A stretch of 64,000 nucleotides of DNA, taken from contig CAZGML010000012.1 of assembly GCA_964526965.1 (NCBI GenBank), positions 8,716 to 72,715 of the forward strand. The letters are read 5' to 3'. A program made the position numbers and the translations under genes. Source of the DNA: UBA6265 sp964526965. GTDB taxonomy: Bacteria; Chloroflexota; Chloroflexia; Thermomicrobiales; UBA6265. Positions 15,585 through 23,347 of this stretch are shown in pieces (position 1 is the first letter of the stretch; each line of letters starts with the position of its first letter). Below the pieces are notes generated by a model, which was given only the letters and a program-made list of their open reading frames with translations, searched no databases and had not been told where the DNA came from.

Positions 15585-16347
15585 CGGCATTGTCCTCCAG
15601 CCAGGCGCCGACATCCCGATAGGCAGCGGCGACGTTCGATTTCGGCATGTACTGCAGCACGCTGGTGCGTTCGGCGGTGCTCTCGGCACCCCGTACGCTG
15701 AGCGGAATGCTCGGCAGCAACGGCAAATCGGGGAACTGCGTCTCCAGTTGTTCCAGCATATCCTGCGCGAGCCGCGAGCTGTGGTGCACCTTGGTCGGCA
15801 GGAATCCCCTGAGCTTGAGATCCGGGTTCAAACGACTGATCATGCGAACGGTCTCGAAGAGGCGCTTGAGGACCATCAGCGAAAGCGGATGAGGCTCAAT
15901 CGGCACAACCAGTTCATCAATCGCCACGAGGATATTGATACTGATGATGTTCAGCGCTGGTGGCGAATCGATAAGCACATAATCGTAGTTGGAGAGATCG
16001 GCCGAGTGCAGGCGATGATCCAGTTGGCGTTCGCGTTCCAGGACGTTGAGCAACTCGAGCTCGGCGGCAGCCAAATCGGGATGCGATGGCACCATATCGA
16101 TTCCGGGGATCGTTGTCGTTTGCAGAACATCTGTGATGCTGAGGTCTTCATCCAGCAGCAGGTCATACACCGATCGCTCCAGGTTGGCGACATCGGCGCC
16201 AATGGCCATGCTCAGGCTTGCCTGGGGATCGAGATCGATAGTGAGCACGCGACGGCCTCGTTCGGCCAGCGCGGCCGCAACGTTCAACGTGCTGGTTGTT
16301 TTGGCAGTGCCACCCTTCTGGTTAAAGAAGGCGATGATGCGGGTCAT
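15577..16347 (-). CDS. parA: ParA-family ATPase (parB partner)
   Basis: Walker-type ATPase that moves ParB-parS complexes. In 256 aa it has FFNQKGGTAKTTSTLN at residues 7-22, a deviant Walker A in which both signature lysines remain but the usual GVGK is TAK. It also has VLTIDLDPQASLSMAIG and YVLIDSPPALNII (Walker A' and B). I chose the ATG at 16347, where the fold starts, although no SD is near. An in-frame ATG at 16386 would add 13 residues and place the TCACGTGA palindrome inside the gene. It overlaps parB by 8 bp. A second ParA homologue lies 4 kb away. Confidence 0.9.
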   Translation of the reverse strand: MTRIIAFFNQKGGTAKTTSTLNVAAALAERGRRVLTIDLDPQASLSMAIGADVANLERSVYDLLLDEDLSITDVLQTTTIPGIDMVPSHPDLAAAELELLNVLERERQLDHRLHSADLSNYDYVLIDSPPALNIISINILVAIDELVVPIEPHPLSLMVLKRLFETVRMISRLNPDLKLRGFLPTKVHHSSRLAQDMLEQLETQFPDLPLLPSIPLSVRGAESTAERTSVLQYMPKSNVAAAYRDVGAWLEDNADE

Positions 16348-16370
16348 ACAGTTGCGAGGAATCCCTTCTC

Positions 16371-16378
16371 TCACGTGA
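16371..16378. promoter_or_regulatory. TCACGTGA palindrome, parS-like core
   Basis: This 8-bp palindrome is the core of the bacterial parS consensus (TGTTTCACGTGAAACA) and sits 24 bp before the chosen parA start. The flanks match poorly (about 10 of 16 positions overall), so it may be a degenerate autoregulatory site or chance. Confidence 0.25.
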
Positions 16379-16411
16379 TCGTTCATTCTGTGGCAATGAT
16401 ACCGAACAGCG

Positions 16412-16442
16412 AAACGGGAGGCCCATACAGACCTCCCGTTTT
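16412..16442. terminator. Hairpin between the 91-aa gene and parA
   Basis: AAACGGGAGG (16412-16421) and CCTCCCGTTT (16432-16441) form a perfect 10-bp stem with a 10-nt loop. Runs of three to four T follow on either strand. It lies just downstream of the 91-aa gene on the minus strand and probably ends or attenuates that transcript before parA. Confidence 0.65.
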
Positions 16443-16466
16443 ACTTCATTCCCGCTCGTCTGGCTC

Positions 16467-16742
16467 TTAGGCAGGCGACTGGATGCGATTCCCGGCTGTG
16501 ACAAGTGCATTGCCGATTCCGTTTCGTATTGAGTTGACGAAACGAGAAACTGCGGATGAGTCATCCTCACTTTCTCGGATACTTACCGTTGTCGCCGGTT
16601 CACGTCCATTAATCTCGAAGCCCATTTCGTTCTTCTGGTCGCGATGTGCGCGGTTGAACATTTCCATTCGGCGAAGATCCGGGCTCGTCTGTGTTGGGTA
16701 CTGGAGATCTTCGTGTGGTACCAGCATCGTAGGTGGTATCAT
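16467..16742 (-). CDS. 91-aa protein of unknown function
   Basis: A small soluble protein I cannot place. It opens IPPTMLVPHEDLQYPTQTS, then has a charged middle (RRMEMFNRAHRDQKNE) and a Ser-rich C-terminal half with SRFVNSIRNGIGNALVTAG, a possible amphipathic helix. Support for a real gene: AGGGAG 8 nt before the ATG, a near-consensus promoter about 100 nt upstream reading the same way, and a hairpin after the stop. It lies just ahead of parA-parB on the same strand. No TM segment or signal peptide. Confidence 0.65.
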   Translation of the reverse strand: MIPPTMLVPHEDLQYPTQTSPDLRRMEMFNRAHRDQKNEMGFEINGREPATTVSIRESEDDSSAVSRFVNSIRNGIGNALVTAGNRIQSPA

Positions 16743-16849
16743 GCGTTACTCCCTCTACTTTCAAGGCGCAGAACATCATTGTTCGGCGCGTAATGTTTCG
16801 TTGGCTCATGAGTTCTATTTACGCCGCCGGGGAGGCGACTACCCAATTG

Positions 16850-16878
16850 ATAGTATGATGCTTGTCATCTCATGTCAA
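16850..16878 (-). promoter_or_regulatory. Near-consensus sigma-70 promoter
   Basis: On the minus strand TTGACA (plus 16873-16878) is followed after exactly 17 bp by TACTAT (plus 16850-16855), so the -35 is perfect and the -10 matches four of six. The start would fall near 16843, giving a leader of about 100 nt to the 91-aa gene. It is the best promoter match I found in the window. Confidence 0.72.
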
Positions 16879-16881
16879 GCA
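16859..16881. promoter_or_regulatory. Imperfect palindrome over the -35 and spacer, possible operator
   Basis: TGCTTG-T-CAT, CTC, ATG-T-CAAGCA: ten-base arms with one T/T mismatch around a 3-bp centre. It covers the -35 box and half the spacer of the promoter above, which is a classical repressor position. Confidence 0.5.
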
Positions 16882-17067
16882 TATCGCGATAATGGTATAT
16901 CGTTCCTGCCGATCAGCACACTCTACCCGGCTGGCACTCGCAATATAGCCTCCACCCGGGCCAGGATGGTTGAAATAGTGTGAACGTGCCTTAACGGGCC
17001 GGGGGTTCCCACAGCCTGATAAGCTGCATCCGGTTTGGAAGAAATCCTTCGGCGGCGGATTCTGACG

Positions 17068-17961
17068 TTATGTTCGTGGCTTTTCCGGTTGGCCGCTCTG
17101 GTCTGCAGGGAATTCCTGATTGCCGGAAGTACGGCGTACACCACTACGACTCTGGAAGTATCTCTTGATCAGTGGGTACGGAATGTAGCGATTGATCGCG
17201 AACGCCGCCCCGATGAACATCCAGCCAACCACTCCGTCAACCCACCAGTGATTGCCGGTGATGATCACGATGTACGACATCAGGAGCGCAATCGCAGCCA
17301 CAAACCAGAACCGCACTTTCGGGCTGGCAAACAACAGCGACACTGCCACAGCTACAAACGTGGTCCAGCCCACGTGCATGCTCGGCATTGCGGCGTACCG
17401 GTTTGCCTGCACCACGGCACCGGTGTCATCGAAATAGTTCGGGCCGTACACGGCCAATGTGTCCACGAACGGCCAGCCGTAATCCTGCATGAATCTTGGT
17501 GGCGCCAGCGGGTAGATAAGGTACATCGGTGTTACCAGTACCATGCTGATGTAAAACGCTCTTCGGATGTACCGGAATCTCACTGGCGCCAGGAACGCGA
17601 CCAGCATCATGCCGCCAATCACCCACCACATGTAATAGGCGTAGAGTTGGTTGAAAAAGGTGATGTACCAGTCGCCCCGATCCAGTGCCCACTGCTGCCA
17701 GTCCAGTTCAAACATGAGCCCGAGCGATTCCTGGAAGGATATGATATCCAGCGCGTTATCAAACGCCACCTGCGCATCTGGCGGAATGAACTCGCGTCGC
17801 GCCACCTTGTAGATCTGGAAGGCGACCCAGAGGATTAGCCCCTGCAGCACAGCGAAACCGAGTCGCCGCAAGAACGACGCGCGGCTCTGGGGAAGCGAAG
17901 GCTTCTCATCGTATGGCGGTGTGATCCAGCCGTTTTCAGGGTGCGAGGTTGTATCTGTCAC
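17068..17961 (-). CDS. PAP2-family membrane phosphatase or phospholipid synthase-like protein
   Basis: A 297-aa integral membrane protein with about six TM segments. It carries the PAP2 acid-phosphatase motifs in their membrane form: RYAAMPSMHVGWTTF (the PSxH motif) and ITGNHWWVDGVVGW (the SRxxxxxHxxxD equivalent, here TGNHxxxD). This arrangement matches the PAP2_3 / inositol-phosphorylceramide-synthase-like subgroup that moves phosphoryl head groups between lipids. The N-terminal 30 residues and the C-terminal 30 are polar. It lies 9 bp after the PPOX gene, ending the parA2-guaB unit. Confidence 0.85.
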   Translation of the reverse strand: MTDTTSHPENGWITPPYDEKPSLPQSRASFLRRLGFAVLQGLILWVAFQIYKVARREFIPPDAQVAFDNALDIISFQESLGLMFELDWQQWALDRGDWYITFFNQLYAYYMWWVIGGMMLVAFLAPVRFRYIRRAFYISMVLVTPMYLIYPLAPPRFMQDYGWPFVDTLAVYGPNYFDDTGAVVQANRYAAMPSMHVGWTTFVAVAVSLLFASPKVRFWFVAAIALLMSYIVIITGNHWWVDGVVGWMFIGAAFAINRYIPYPLIKRYFQSRSGVRRTSGNQEFPADQSGQPEKPRT

Positions 17962-17970
17962 TACACGAAC

Positions 17971-18393
17971 TCACCAGCCGCGTAACTTCTCGAGCGTAAT
18001 CCGGATCGGAACCGAGAACTCGTCGTTCATTTGCTGGGGAGTCATGCCGATGTTCTCCATCCAGCGTTCGTATTTCTCCACGTACGCCTGATTGTGGATC
18101 ACCGATTTTATTGCCGGGTCAACGATCGCGGTGCCAGTGAAAACGGTCATGGCTTCGCCGTCCTCGGGAGAGTTGAAGTTGAGGCTGACCTTCGGATTCT
18201 TCGCGATATTCTCGAGGCGCTGGGCACCAGGCTTGGTGTAGATGACCACGTCATCCTCCTGGTACAGGAACCAGATAACGTTCGGCTGCGGCGTGTCGGT
18301 TTTTGCACCAACGGTTGTCAGCCAAACAACGTGTTCATCCTGGAGTTGTGCAAGCGCCTTCTGGCCAAAATCGCTTTTGAAATCGATGCTCAA
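17971..18393 (-). CDS. PPOX-class flavin/F420-binding oxidoreductase-like protein
   Basis: A 140-aa split-barrel protein of the pyridoxamine-phosphate-oxidase-like superfamily. HVVWLTTVGAKTDTPQPNVIWFLYQEDDVVIYT (in pieces) forms the first strands, RLENIAKNPKVSLNF is the conserved core, and IRITLEKLRGW ends it. Actinobacterial relatives bind F420 or FMN; which cofactor is used here is unknown. The start is TTG, fixed by AAAGGAGG with 6 nt spacing. It follows guaB by 13 bp and precedes the PAP2 gene by 9 bp. Confidence 0.85.
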   Translation of the reverse strand: MSIDFKSDFGQKALAQLQDEHVVWLTTVGAKTDTPQPNVIWFLYQEDDVVIYTKPGAQRLENIAKNPKVSLNFNSPEDGEAMTVFTGTAIVDPAIKSVIHNQAYVEKYERWMENIGMTPQQMNDEFSVPIRITLEKLRGW

Positions 18394-18406
18394 CCAGCAC
18401 CTCCTT

Positions 18407-19900
18407 TTACCGGCCGGTCAGGCGATAGTTTGGTGCCTCACGAGTGACCTGCACATCGTGCGGATGGCTCTCTCGCAAGCCGGCGTTCGTGATCTGAATA
18501 AGCTGCGATTGCGTTCGCAGGGTCTCGATCGATTCCGAGCCCGCATAACCCATTGCACTTCTCAGGCCACCAAGGAGCTGGTACACCTGCGGTGCCAGGG
18601 CACCACGATAGGCAACGCGCCCCTCGATTCCTTCCGGAACCAGCTTGTTCACATTGCCAATATCGCCCTGGAAATAGCGATCCTTGCTGAAGCTGCGACC
18701 CTGCATGGCAGCCAGGCTGCCCATGCCACGGTAGACCTTGTAGCGCTCGCCGCCGGAGACAATGACTTCGCCCGGGCTCTCATCGAGGCCAGCGAGTAGC
18801 GACCCCAGCATTACCGAGCTCGCGCCGGCAGCAATCGCCTTGGCGATATCGCCGCTGTACTGGATACCACCATCGGCGATTACGGGAATACCATGCTGTT
18901 CCGCGACTTTGGCCGCATCGTTGATCGCAGTTATTTGAGGTACACCCGTGCCGGCGACCACGCGAGTGGTGCAGATCGTTCCTGGCCCGATACCGACCTT
19001 GAGTGCGTCCGCGCCAACATCAATCAGGTCAGCCGCGGCAGCACCGGTGGCGATGTTGCCAGCGATCACGGCAACATCATGCTTCGCCTTGATATTGCGC
19101 ACGGTCTCGCGAATGCCGGAGTTGTGTCCGTGAGCGGTATCGACCACGATCACGTCCACACCACGTTCAATCAGTGCATCTGCGCGTTCTTCGCCAGATG
19201 GACCCACACCGACTGCCGCGCCGGCACGAAGCCGACCCTGCTCATCCTTGGTAGCGAGCGGGTATTTGATCTTCTTCTCGATGTCCTTAATAGTGATGAG
19301 TCCACGCAGGATACCGTCATCATCGACAACCGGGAGCTTCTCCACGCGGTTGTTGTGGAACATGCGCTCTGCCTGCTCCAGTGTGGTGCCAACCGGCGCA
19401 GTGATGAGGTTGTCCTTTGTCATCTTCTGCGAGATCGGTTGCCCGGTATCTTCCACAAAGCGGAGATCGCGATTGGTGAGGATACCAACGAGCCTGCCGT
19501 TTTCATCCGTAATGGGCACACCACTAATGCGGAACTGTTCCATTAGCGCCAGCGCGTCGGAAACCAGGTTATCCGCCCGGAGCGTGAACGGCTCGACGAT
19601 CATGCCGCTCTCCGAGCGCTTCACCTTGTCCACCTCGTTTGCCTGTTCTTCGATGCTGAGATTGCGGTGGATGATACCGAGGCCACCTTCGCGCGCGATG
19701 GCGATCGCGAGCCGACCTTCGGTAACGGTGTCCATCGCGGCGGAGATAATTGGGATGTTGAGATGAATATCTGCCGCGAGTCGGGTCGCGAGGCTCACCT
19801 CGGCCGGGATCACATCCGATTTGGCGGGGACAAGCAGTACATCGTCGAATGTCAGGCCGAGCCCGGCGAACTTGTCTTCACGCATCAATTCATTGGTCAT
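18407..19900 (-). CDS. guaB: Inosine-5'-monophosphate dehydrogenase
   Basis: Oxidises IMP to XMP with NAD+, the committed step of GMP synthesis. The 497-aa protein opens GLTFDDVLLVPAKSDVIP. A CBS pair (about residues 103-215) is inserted in the TIM barrel, the catalytic Cys310 sits in GIGPGTICTTRVVAG, and the flap carries RYFQGD and EGIEGRVAYRG. All key residues are present. I chose the ATG at 19900, which overlaps the parA2 stop by 11 nt and has AGAGAG upstream; the open frame further upstream belongs to parA2 coding DNA. PPOX and PAP2 genes follow closely. Confidence 0.95.
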   Translation of the reverse strand: MTNELMREDKFAGLGLTFDDVLLVPAKSDVIPAEVSLATRLAADIHLNIPIISAAMDTVTEGRLAIAIAREGGLGIIHRNLSIEEQANEVDKVKRSESGMIVEPFTLRADNLVSDALALMEQFRISGVPITDENGRLVGILTNRDLRFVEDTGQPISQKMTKDNLITAPVGTTLEQAERMFHNNRVEKLPVVDDDGILRGLITIKDIEKKIKYPLATKDEQGRLRAGAAVGVGPSGEERADALIERGVDVIVVDTAHGHNSGIRETVRNIKAKHDVAVIAGNIATGAAAADLIDVGADALKVGIGPGTICTTRVVAGTGVPQITAINDAAKVAEQHGIPVIADGGIQYSGDIAKAIAAGASSVMLGSLLAGLDESPGEVIVSGGERYKVYRGMGSLAAMQGRSFSKDRYFQGDIGNVNKLVPEGIEGRVAYRGALAPQVYQLLGGLRSAMGYAGSESIETLRTQSQLIQITNAGLRESHPHDVQVTREAPNYRLTGR

Positions 19901-20729
19901 GGAGGGCACTCTCTTTCTTGTTTGGGTAATCGATGCCGAGACGAGCAACGAGTTCGTCGGCAAACTGGTCATATGCTTCGCCGCCGCGCGATGACGGATC
20001 GTATTCGGTGATGGATTGGCCATAGCTTGGGGCTTCGGCCAGCCTCACTGAGCGCGGGACGATGGCTTCAAACAGGTGATCCGGAAAATACTGCCGCACC
20101 TCGTCGACAACGTGAGCAGACAGCCGGGTACGGGAGTCGAACATCGTCATCAGTACTCCCAGCAAATCCAGCTGCGGGTTGAGATGCTGGCGTGTGAGGT
20201 CGATCGTTTGTATCAATTGCGTAACGCCTTCCAGCGCCAGGAACTCACACTGAATCGGAATCACAACCGAGTTGGCAGCGGTGAGTCCGTTGAGCGTAAG
20301 CAACCCCAACGATGGCGGGCAATCGATCAGCGCGATATCGTAATCATGCCGTGCGGAATGCAACGCCTGGGCGAGACGTCGCTCGCGATTTGGCTCGCCC
20401 ACCAGTTCGATTTCGGCACCCGCCAAATCGGACGTGGTTGCGATCATGTCAAGGTTTGAACGCACTTCCCTCTGCACGACGTTTTTGAAGTCGAGTGACT
20501 GCACGAGCAGGTCGTACATGGAGCCATCGAGTTCCGCCTTTTCGATACCAAGGCTGGATGTTGTGTTTCCTTGTGGATCGAGATCCAGCAACAGAACGCG
20601 AAGCCCGCGTGCGGCGAGTACCACAGCGGTATTAACTGCGCTTGTGGTCTTGCCGACGCCACCTTTTTGGTTGGCAAAAGCAACCACCTGCAGAATGCGA
20701 TCCGGGTGCGAAATGTGTGTCGTGCTCAA
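19890..20729 (-). CDS. ParA/Soj-family ATPase (second copy)
   Basis: A MinD/ParA-type ATPase of about 279 aa with a canonical deviant Walker A (AFANQKGGVGKTTSAVN), VLLLDLDPQGNTTSSLG and DIALIDCPPSLGLLTLNG. It is closer to chromosomal Soj than the copy next to parB is, yet no parB follows; guaB does, overlapping by 11 nt. The start is uncertain: the frame opens at a TTG (20819), a TTG at 20729 lies shortly before the fold, and GTG 20687 is directly at it. I chose 20729. Candidate partners are the ParB at 14.6 kb or an unlinked protein. Confidence 0.88.
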   Translation of the reverse strand: MSTTHISHPDRILQVVAFANQKGGVGKTTSAVNTAVVLAARGLRVLLLDLDPQGNTTSSLGIEKAELDGSMYDLLVQSLDFKNVVQREVRSNLDMIATTSDLAGAEIELVGEPNRERRLAQALHSARHDYDIALIDCPPSLGLLTLNGLTAANSVVIPIQCEFLALEGVTQLIQTIDLTRQHLNPQLDLLGVLMTMFDSRTRLSAHVVDEVRQYFPDHLFEAIVPRSVRLAEAPSYGQSITEYDPSSRGGEAYDQFADELVARLGIDYPNKKESALHDQ

Positions 20730-20864
20730 TGGTGATCCGGTGATTCTCGCGGAACCGGCATCTGGAACCTGATGCCGTGTTCCGGATATTCTACTGCATT
20801 GGCCTAAATCGACAACCAAACCGGAATGAAGTCAGGCGAAATAACGCCCTTGCCGAGGGGCTGA

Positions 20865-22112
20865 TTACTCAACGACGATAACCGGCGTGCCAAGGGGAGC
20901 GAACTCCCAGATGAACGCCGCGAGGTTGAGTGGCAGGTTCACGCATCCGTGACTCATGCGGTTCCCGAAGTTCTCGTGCCAGTACGCGCCGTGGATCGCT
21001 TCTGCCTGGTAATTGAAGTAGAGGATATGCGGCACATCCTCCACCATCCAGTGGTCACCACCATCGCCTTCAGATCCCAGTGAAATCACCTCGCCGGTAC
21101 CGTCAGTAAAGCCTTGCATAGTTTGCGATTCGTACTTGAGGCGCACGTGGAAAAACCCGATCTCGGTTTCGTTCGGAGCGACGCCGGTGCTCGTTAATGT
21201 CTCGAGTACCAGCACATCACCCTGGTAGGCATAGAGCTTCTGCTCACTAATGCTGACAACAATGCGTTTGGGCCCTTCGATCTGGGTGGGATCAACACCA
21301 TACGGATTCACAACGGAGTAGAAGAGCGACTCTGAATAAATGGGCCTGTTGCCCTGCTCGATGGGTGTTGTGTCGAATCCATACTTCTCCGGATTCTCAC
21401 GCGGAAGCGGAGCGACTCGTACCTCGCCCTCCTGTATCAGCAGGATTCCGTTTTCGAACATCTGTCCTTCAACGCCGCGTATGCGCATGGGTTCGCTTAA
21501 CGGCGCTCCCATGTAGAACCACCCCTCGTGGTTGTCGTACCAGGCACCAAACTGGCCGGCGATACTGTAGCCGGTTTCCGAGCTGATACGTCCACCAGCT
21601 GCCGCGACTTCGTCAGCACGAACGGTATCGACGCTGGCTGGTACGGTGCCAGAGCGACGATCGGATGCTGCACGGCGACCATCGGAACGGCGCTCAGTGC
21701 GCTTCTCATCCAGGTCCTGATGCAGTATCGGCATCAGGCGCACTGCTGCATCATCGGTGTGCAGCCAGACGGTGGAGTACTGGAAAATGCCCCGCTCGAA
21801 TGCCTGGCTATAGAGTTGGTTGCTGGCACCAAACGGTTGTGAGATCGGATTGCCATAGACCGATGCTGCCCCGTTGGCGCGCCAATAATCGAGCATGTAC
21901 CCGGTCACTGAATGGCCGGTTTCTGGAACATACGCATCGATCTGCGATTGCCCGAGGTAGCGGGGCATGTTCTCAGGAGGAATACCGAGCTCCGCGGCGG
22001 AGGGTTTACCAGGAACGTGCCCGGGAGGTGGCTCGAAAGCGGCTAACGGTTGAGCCAGTAGCCCAAAGGTCAAAACGAGTCCGAAAAACGCCCTCAAAGC
22101 AGTCTTAAGCAT
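20865..22112 (-). CDS. Secreted L,D-transpeptidase (YkuD family)
   Basis: Cross-links or anchors peptidoglycan outside the cell. Of 415 residues, the first 25 form a signal peptide (LKTALRAFFGLVLTFGLL then QPLAAF). The middle holds repeats of the type GHSVTGYMLDYWRANGAASVYGNP and GYSIAGQFGAWYDNHEGWFYMG, probable wall-binding modules. The C-terminal YkuD domain starts RIVVSISEQKLYAYQGD and ends with HGAYWHENFG and SHGCVNL, with catalytic Cys near residue 390. An Arg-rich linker near residue 140 is unusual. GGGGA lies 6 nt before the ATG at 22112. Confidence 0.92.
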   Translation of the reverse strand: MLKTALRAFFGLVLTFGLLAQPLAAFEPPPGHVPGKPSAAELGIPPENMPRYLGQSQIDAYVPETGHSVTGYMLDYWRANGAASVYGNPISQPFGASNQLYSQAFERGIFQYSTVWLHTDDAAVRLMPILHQDLDEKRTERRSDGRRAASDRRSGTVPASVDTVRADEVAAAGGRISSETGYSIAGQFGAWYDNHEGWFYMGAPLSEPMRIRGVEGQMFENGILLIQEGEVRVAPLPRENPEKYGFDTTPIEQGNRPIYSESLFYSVVNPYGVDPTQIEGPKRIVVSISEQKLYAYQGDVLVLETLTSTGVAPNETEIGFFHVRLKYESQTMQGFTDGTGEVISLGSEGDGGDHWMVEDVPHILYFNYQAEAIHGAYWHENFGNRMSHGCVNLPLNLAAFIWEFAPLGTPVIVVE

Positions 22113-22157
22113 GCAAGTCCCCGTGAGCCACAGCGATTGGCCAAATGGTTCGTCTAG

Positions 22158-22185
22158 ATGATACCAACGTACAAACAATTGATAA
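22158..22185 (-). promoter_or_regulatory. Candidate promoter for the L,D-transpeptidase gene
   Basis: Minus-strand TTATCA (plus 22180-22185), 16 bp, TATCAT (plus 22158-22163). The start would be near 22151, giving a leader of about 40 nt. Match is moderate (4/6 and 5/6). It would let the gene be expressed apart from pyrF. Confidence 0.42.
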
Positions 22186-22192
22186 TGGATTT

Positions 22193-23035
22193 TCAGGCTT
22201 CGGGCTGGGGGCGGTACTGATTAATCTCATCCCGCAATGCCCTCGCCTTTTCAAAAGCAGCTTCTGCAAAATCCTTGCCAGAGCTTGCGTAGAGAATGCC
22301 GCGCGACGAGGAGCAGAGTAGCGAGCCGCCCCGAGCATCCACTCCAGCCTGCACCGATGCCGATACATCTCCACCCTGAGCACCGAGGCCGGGCAGCAGG
22401 AGCACCTGGTTCGGGCAGCGCTTCCTCACCGCCTCAAGCTGGGCTGGCCAGGTGGCACCCACAACCAGGCCGACATCGGCCGGGTATTCGTCGTTCCACA
22501 TGCGGGAACGTTCGGCTACGTGCATGAACAACGGCTCGCCGTTCTCAAGGATCAGGTCCTGGAAATCCCCGCTGCCTGGATTGCTGGTTTTCGCCAGCAC
22601 AATGACGCCCTTGCCGTCCTGGTTCAAATAGGGAGCGAGCGCATCTTCTCCCATATATGGTGCAACCACAATCGCATCGGCTTCGAGGAAATCGAACGCC
22701 GTACGCACCCACGCTTTTGCCGTATCGCCGAGGTCGTTGACCTTGCAGTCCAGCACGACCGGGATGTTCGACGGAACCGCCTCTCGCACCCGTCTCAGGG
22801 CCTTGAGGCCATCGTCGCCAAGACTCAAGTAAAAGGGGAGGTTAGGCTTGTATGCAGAGACGACATCTTTGGTGGCGTTGATGATTTCGATGCAGAAATC
22901 TGCAACTCCGTCTGCCGTGGCGGGGATACCTCGCGGCAACTTGCCTGGCACCGGATCGAGGCCGACACACAGGAGTGAATTGGCTTCCGTTTCTCGAAGC
23001 GTCAGGCGTTTATGAAATGAGTTTGTGCCGGTCAT
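22193..23035 (-). CDS. pyrF: Orotidine 5'-phosphate decarboxylase
   Basis: Final step of UMP synthesis. The 280-aa length and the motif VVLDCKVNDLGDTAKAWV, with the catalytic DxK and D pairs, mark the larger type 2 OMP decarboxylase found in Actinobacteria and Chloroflexota. LCVGLDPVPGKLP is the N-terminal substrate-binding block, and VLLLPGLGAQGGD the phosphate-binding loop. The ATG has GGAGG at 6 nt. It is on the same strand as, and 80 bp upstream of, the L,D-transpeptidase gene, which has its own candidate promoter. No other pyr gene is nearby. Confidence 0.94.
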   Translation of the reverse strand: MTGTNSFHKRLTLRETEANSLLCVGLDPVPGKLPRGIPATADGVADFCIEIINATKDVVSAYKPNLPFYLSLGDDGLKALRRVREAVPSNIPVVLDCKVNDLGDTAKAWVRTAFDFLEADAIVVAPYMGEDALAPYLNQDGKGVIVLAKTSNPGSGDFQDLILENGEPLFMHVAERSRMWNDEYPADVGLVVGATWPAQLEAVRKRCPNQVLLLPGLGAQGGDVSASVQAGVDARGGSLLCSSSRGILYASSGKDFAEAAFEKARALRDEINQYRPQPEA

Positions 23036-23347
23036 TTTAGGCCTCCATGAGCGGGGAAAGCGACTCTCTGCTCACGAAATACTACCAGTCGTACACGGGG
23101 AGCCTGACAATCGCAAACGAGCACTGATTGTGACCATATGACAAACGTTTGCAGGGGCGGGTTGGCGTGCTACACTCCAACCAGTCTGATCAGGGTGTAC
23201 GGACACTGCGTACACGTGTGGCAGAATAGATTCAACTGGTGTGGTGGCTGCCGCACTTATCCGAAAACGTACACTTACAATTGGTGGGAAGGCACGATTG
23301 GTTGGTACGGCACCCCGTGTCGCACATACCAGTCAAGGAGCAAAGTG
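23036..23347. other. Divergent intergenic region with structured leader (312 bp)
   Basis: Lies between pyrF and the TPR gene. It contains a candidate promoter (23149-23176), then a leader of about 165 nt with a 7-bp hairpin GTGTACG/CGTACAC (23195-23215). A second interrupted hairpin at 23304-23330 ends 4 nt before the SD. I do not recognise a known riboswitch. Confidence 0.4.
23149..23176 (+). promoter_or_regulatory. Candidate promoter for the TPR gene
   Basis: TTGCAG (23149-23154), 16 bp, TACACT (23171-23176); start near 23183. Each box matches four of six. An AAACGTTT palindrome overlaps the upstream side of the -35. Confidence 0.4.

Larger units (their letters stand above)
16743..17067. 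other. Intergenic region upstream of the 91-aa gene (325 bp)
   Basis: Holds the minus-strand promoter and palindrome listed separately, and a TATCGCGATA palindrome at 16882-16891. The part nearest the PAP2 gene (16982-17067) contains no gene signal I can see. Confidence 0.5.

Noticed and set aside
16483..16983. 166-aa plus-strand frame
   Set aside because: It runs antisense through the 91-aa gene and its promoter, with no SD and a cysteine/arginine-rich, non-protein-like composition.
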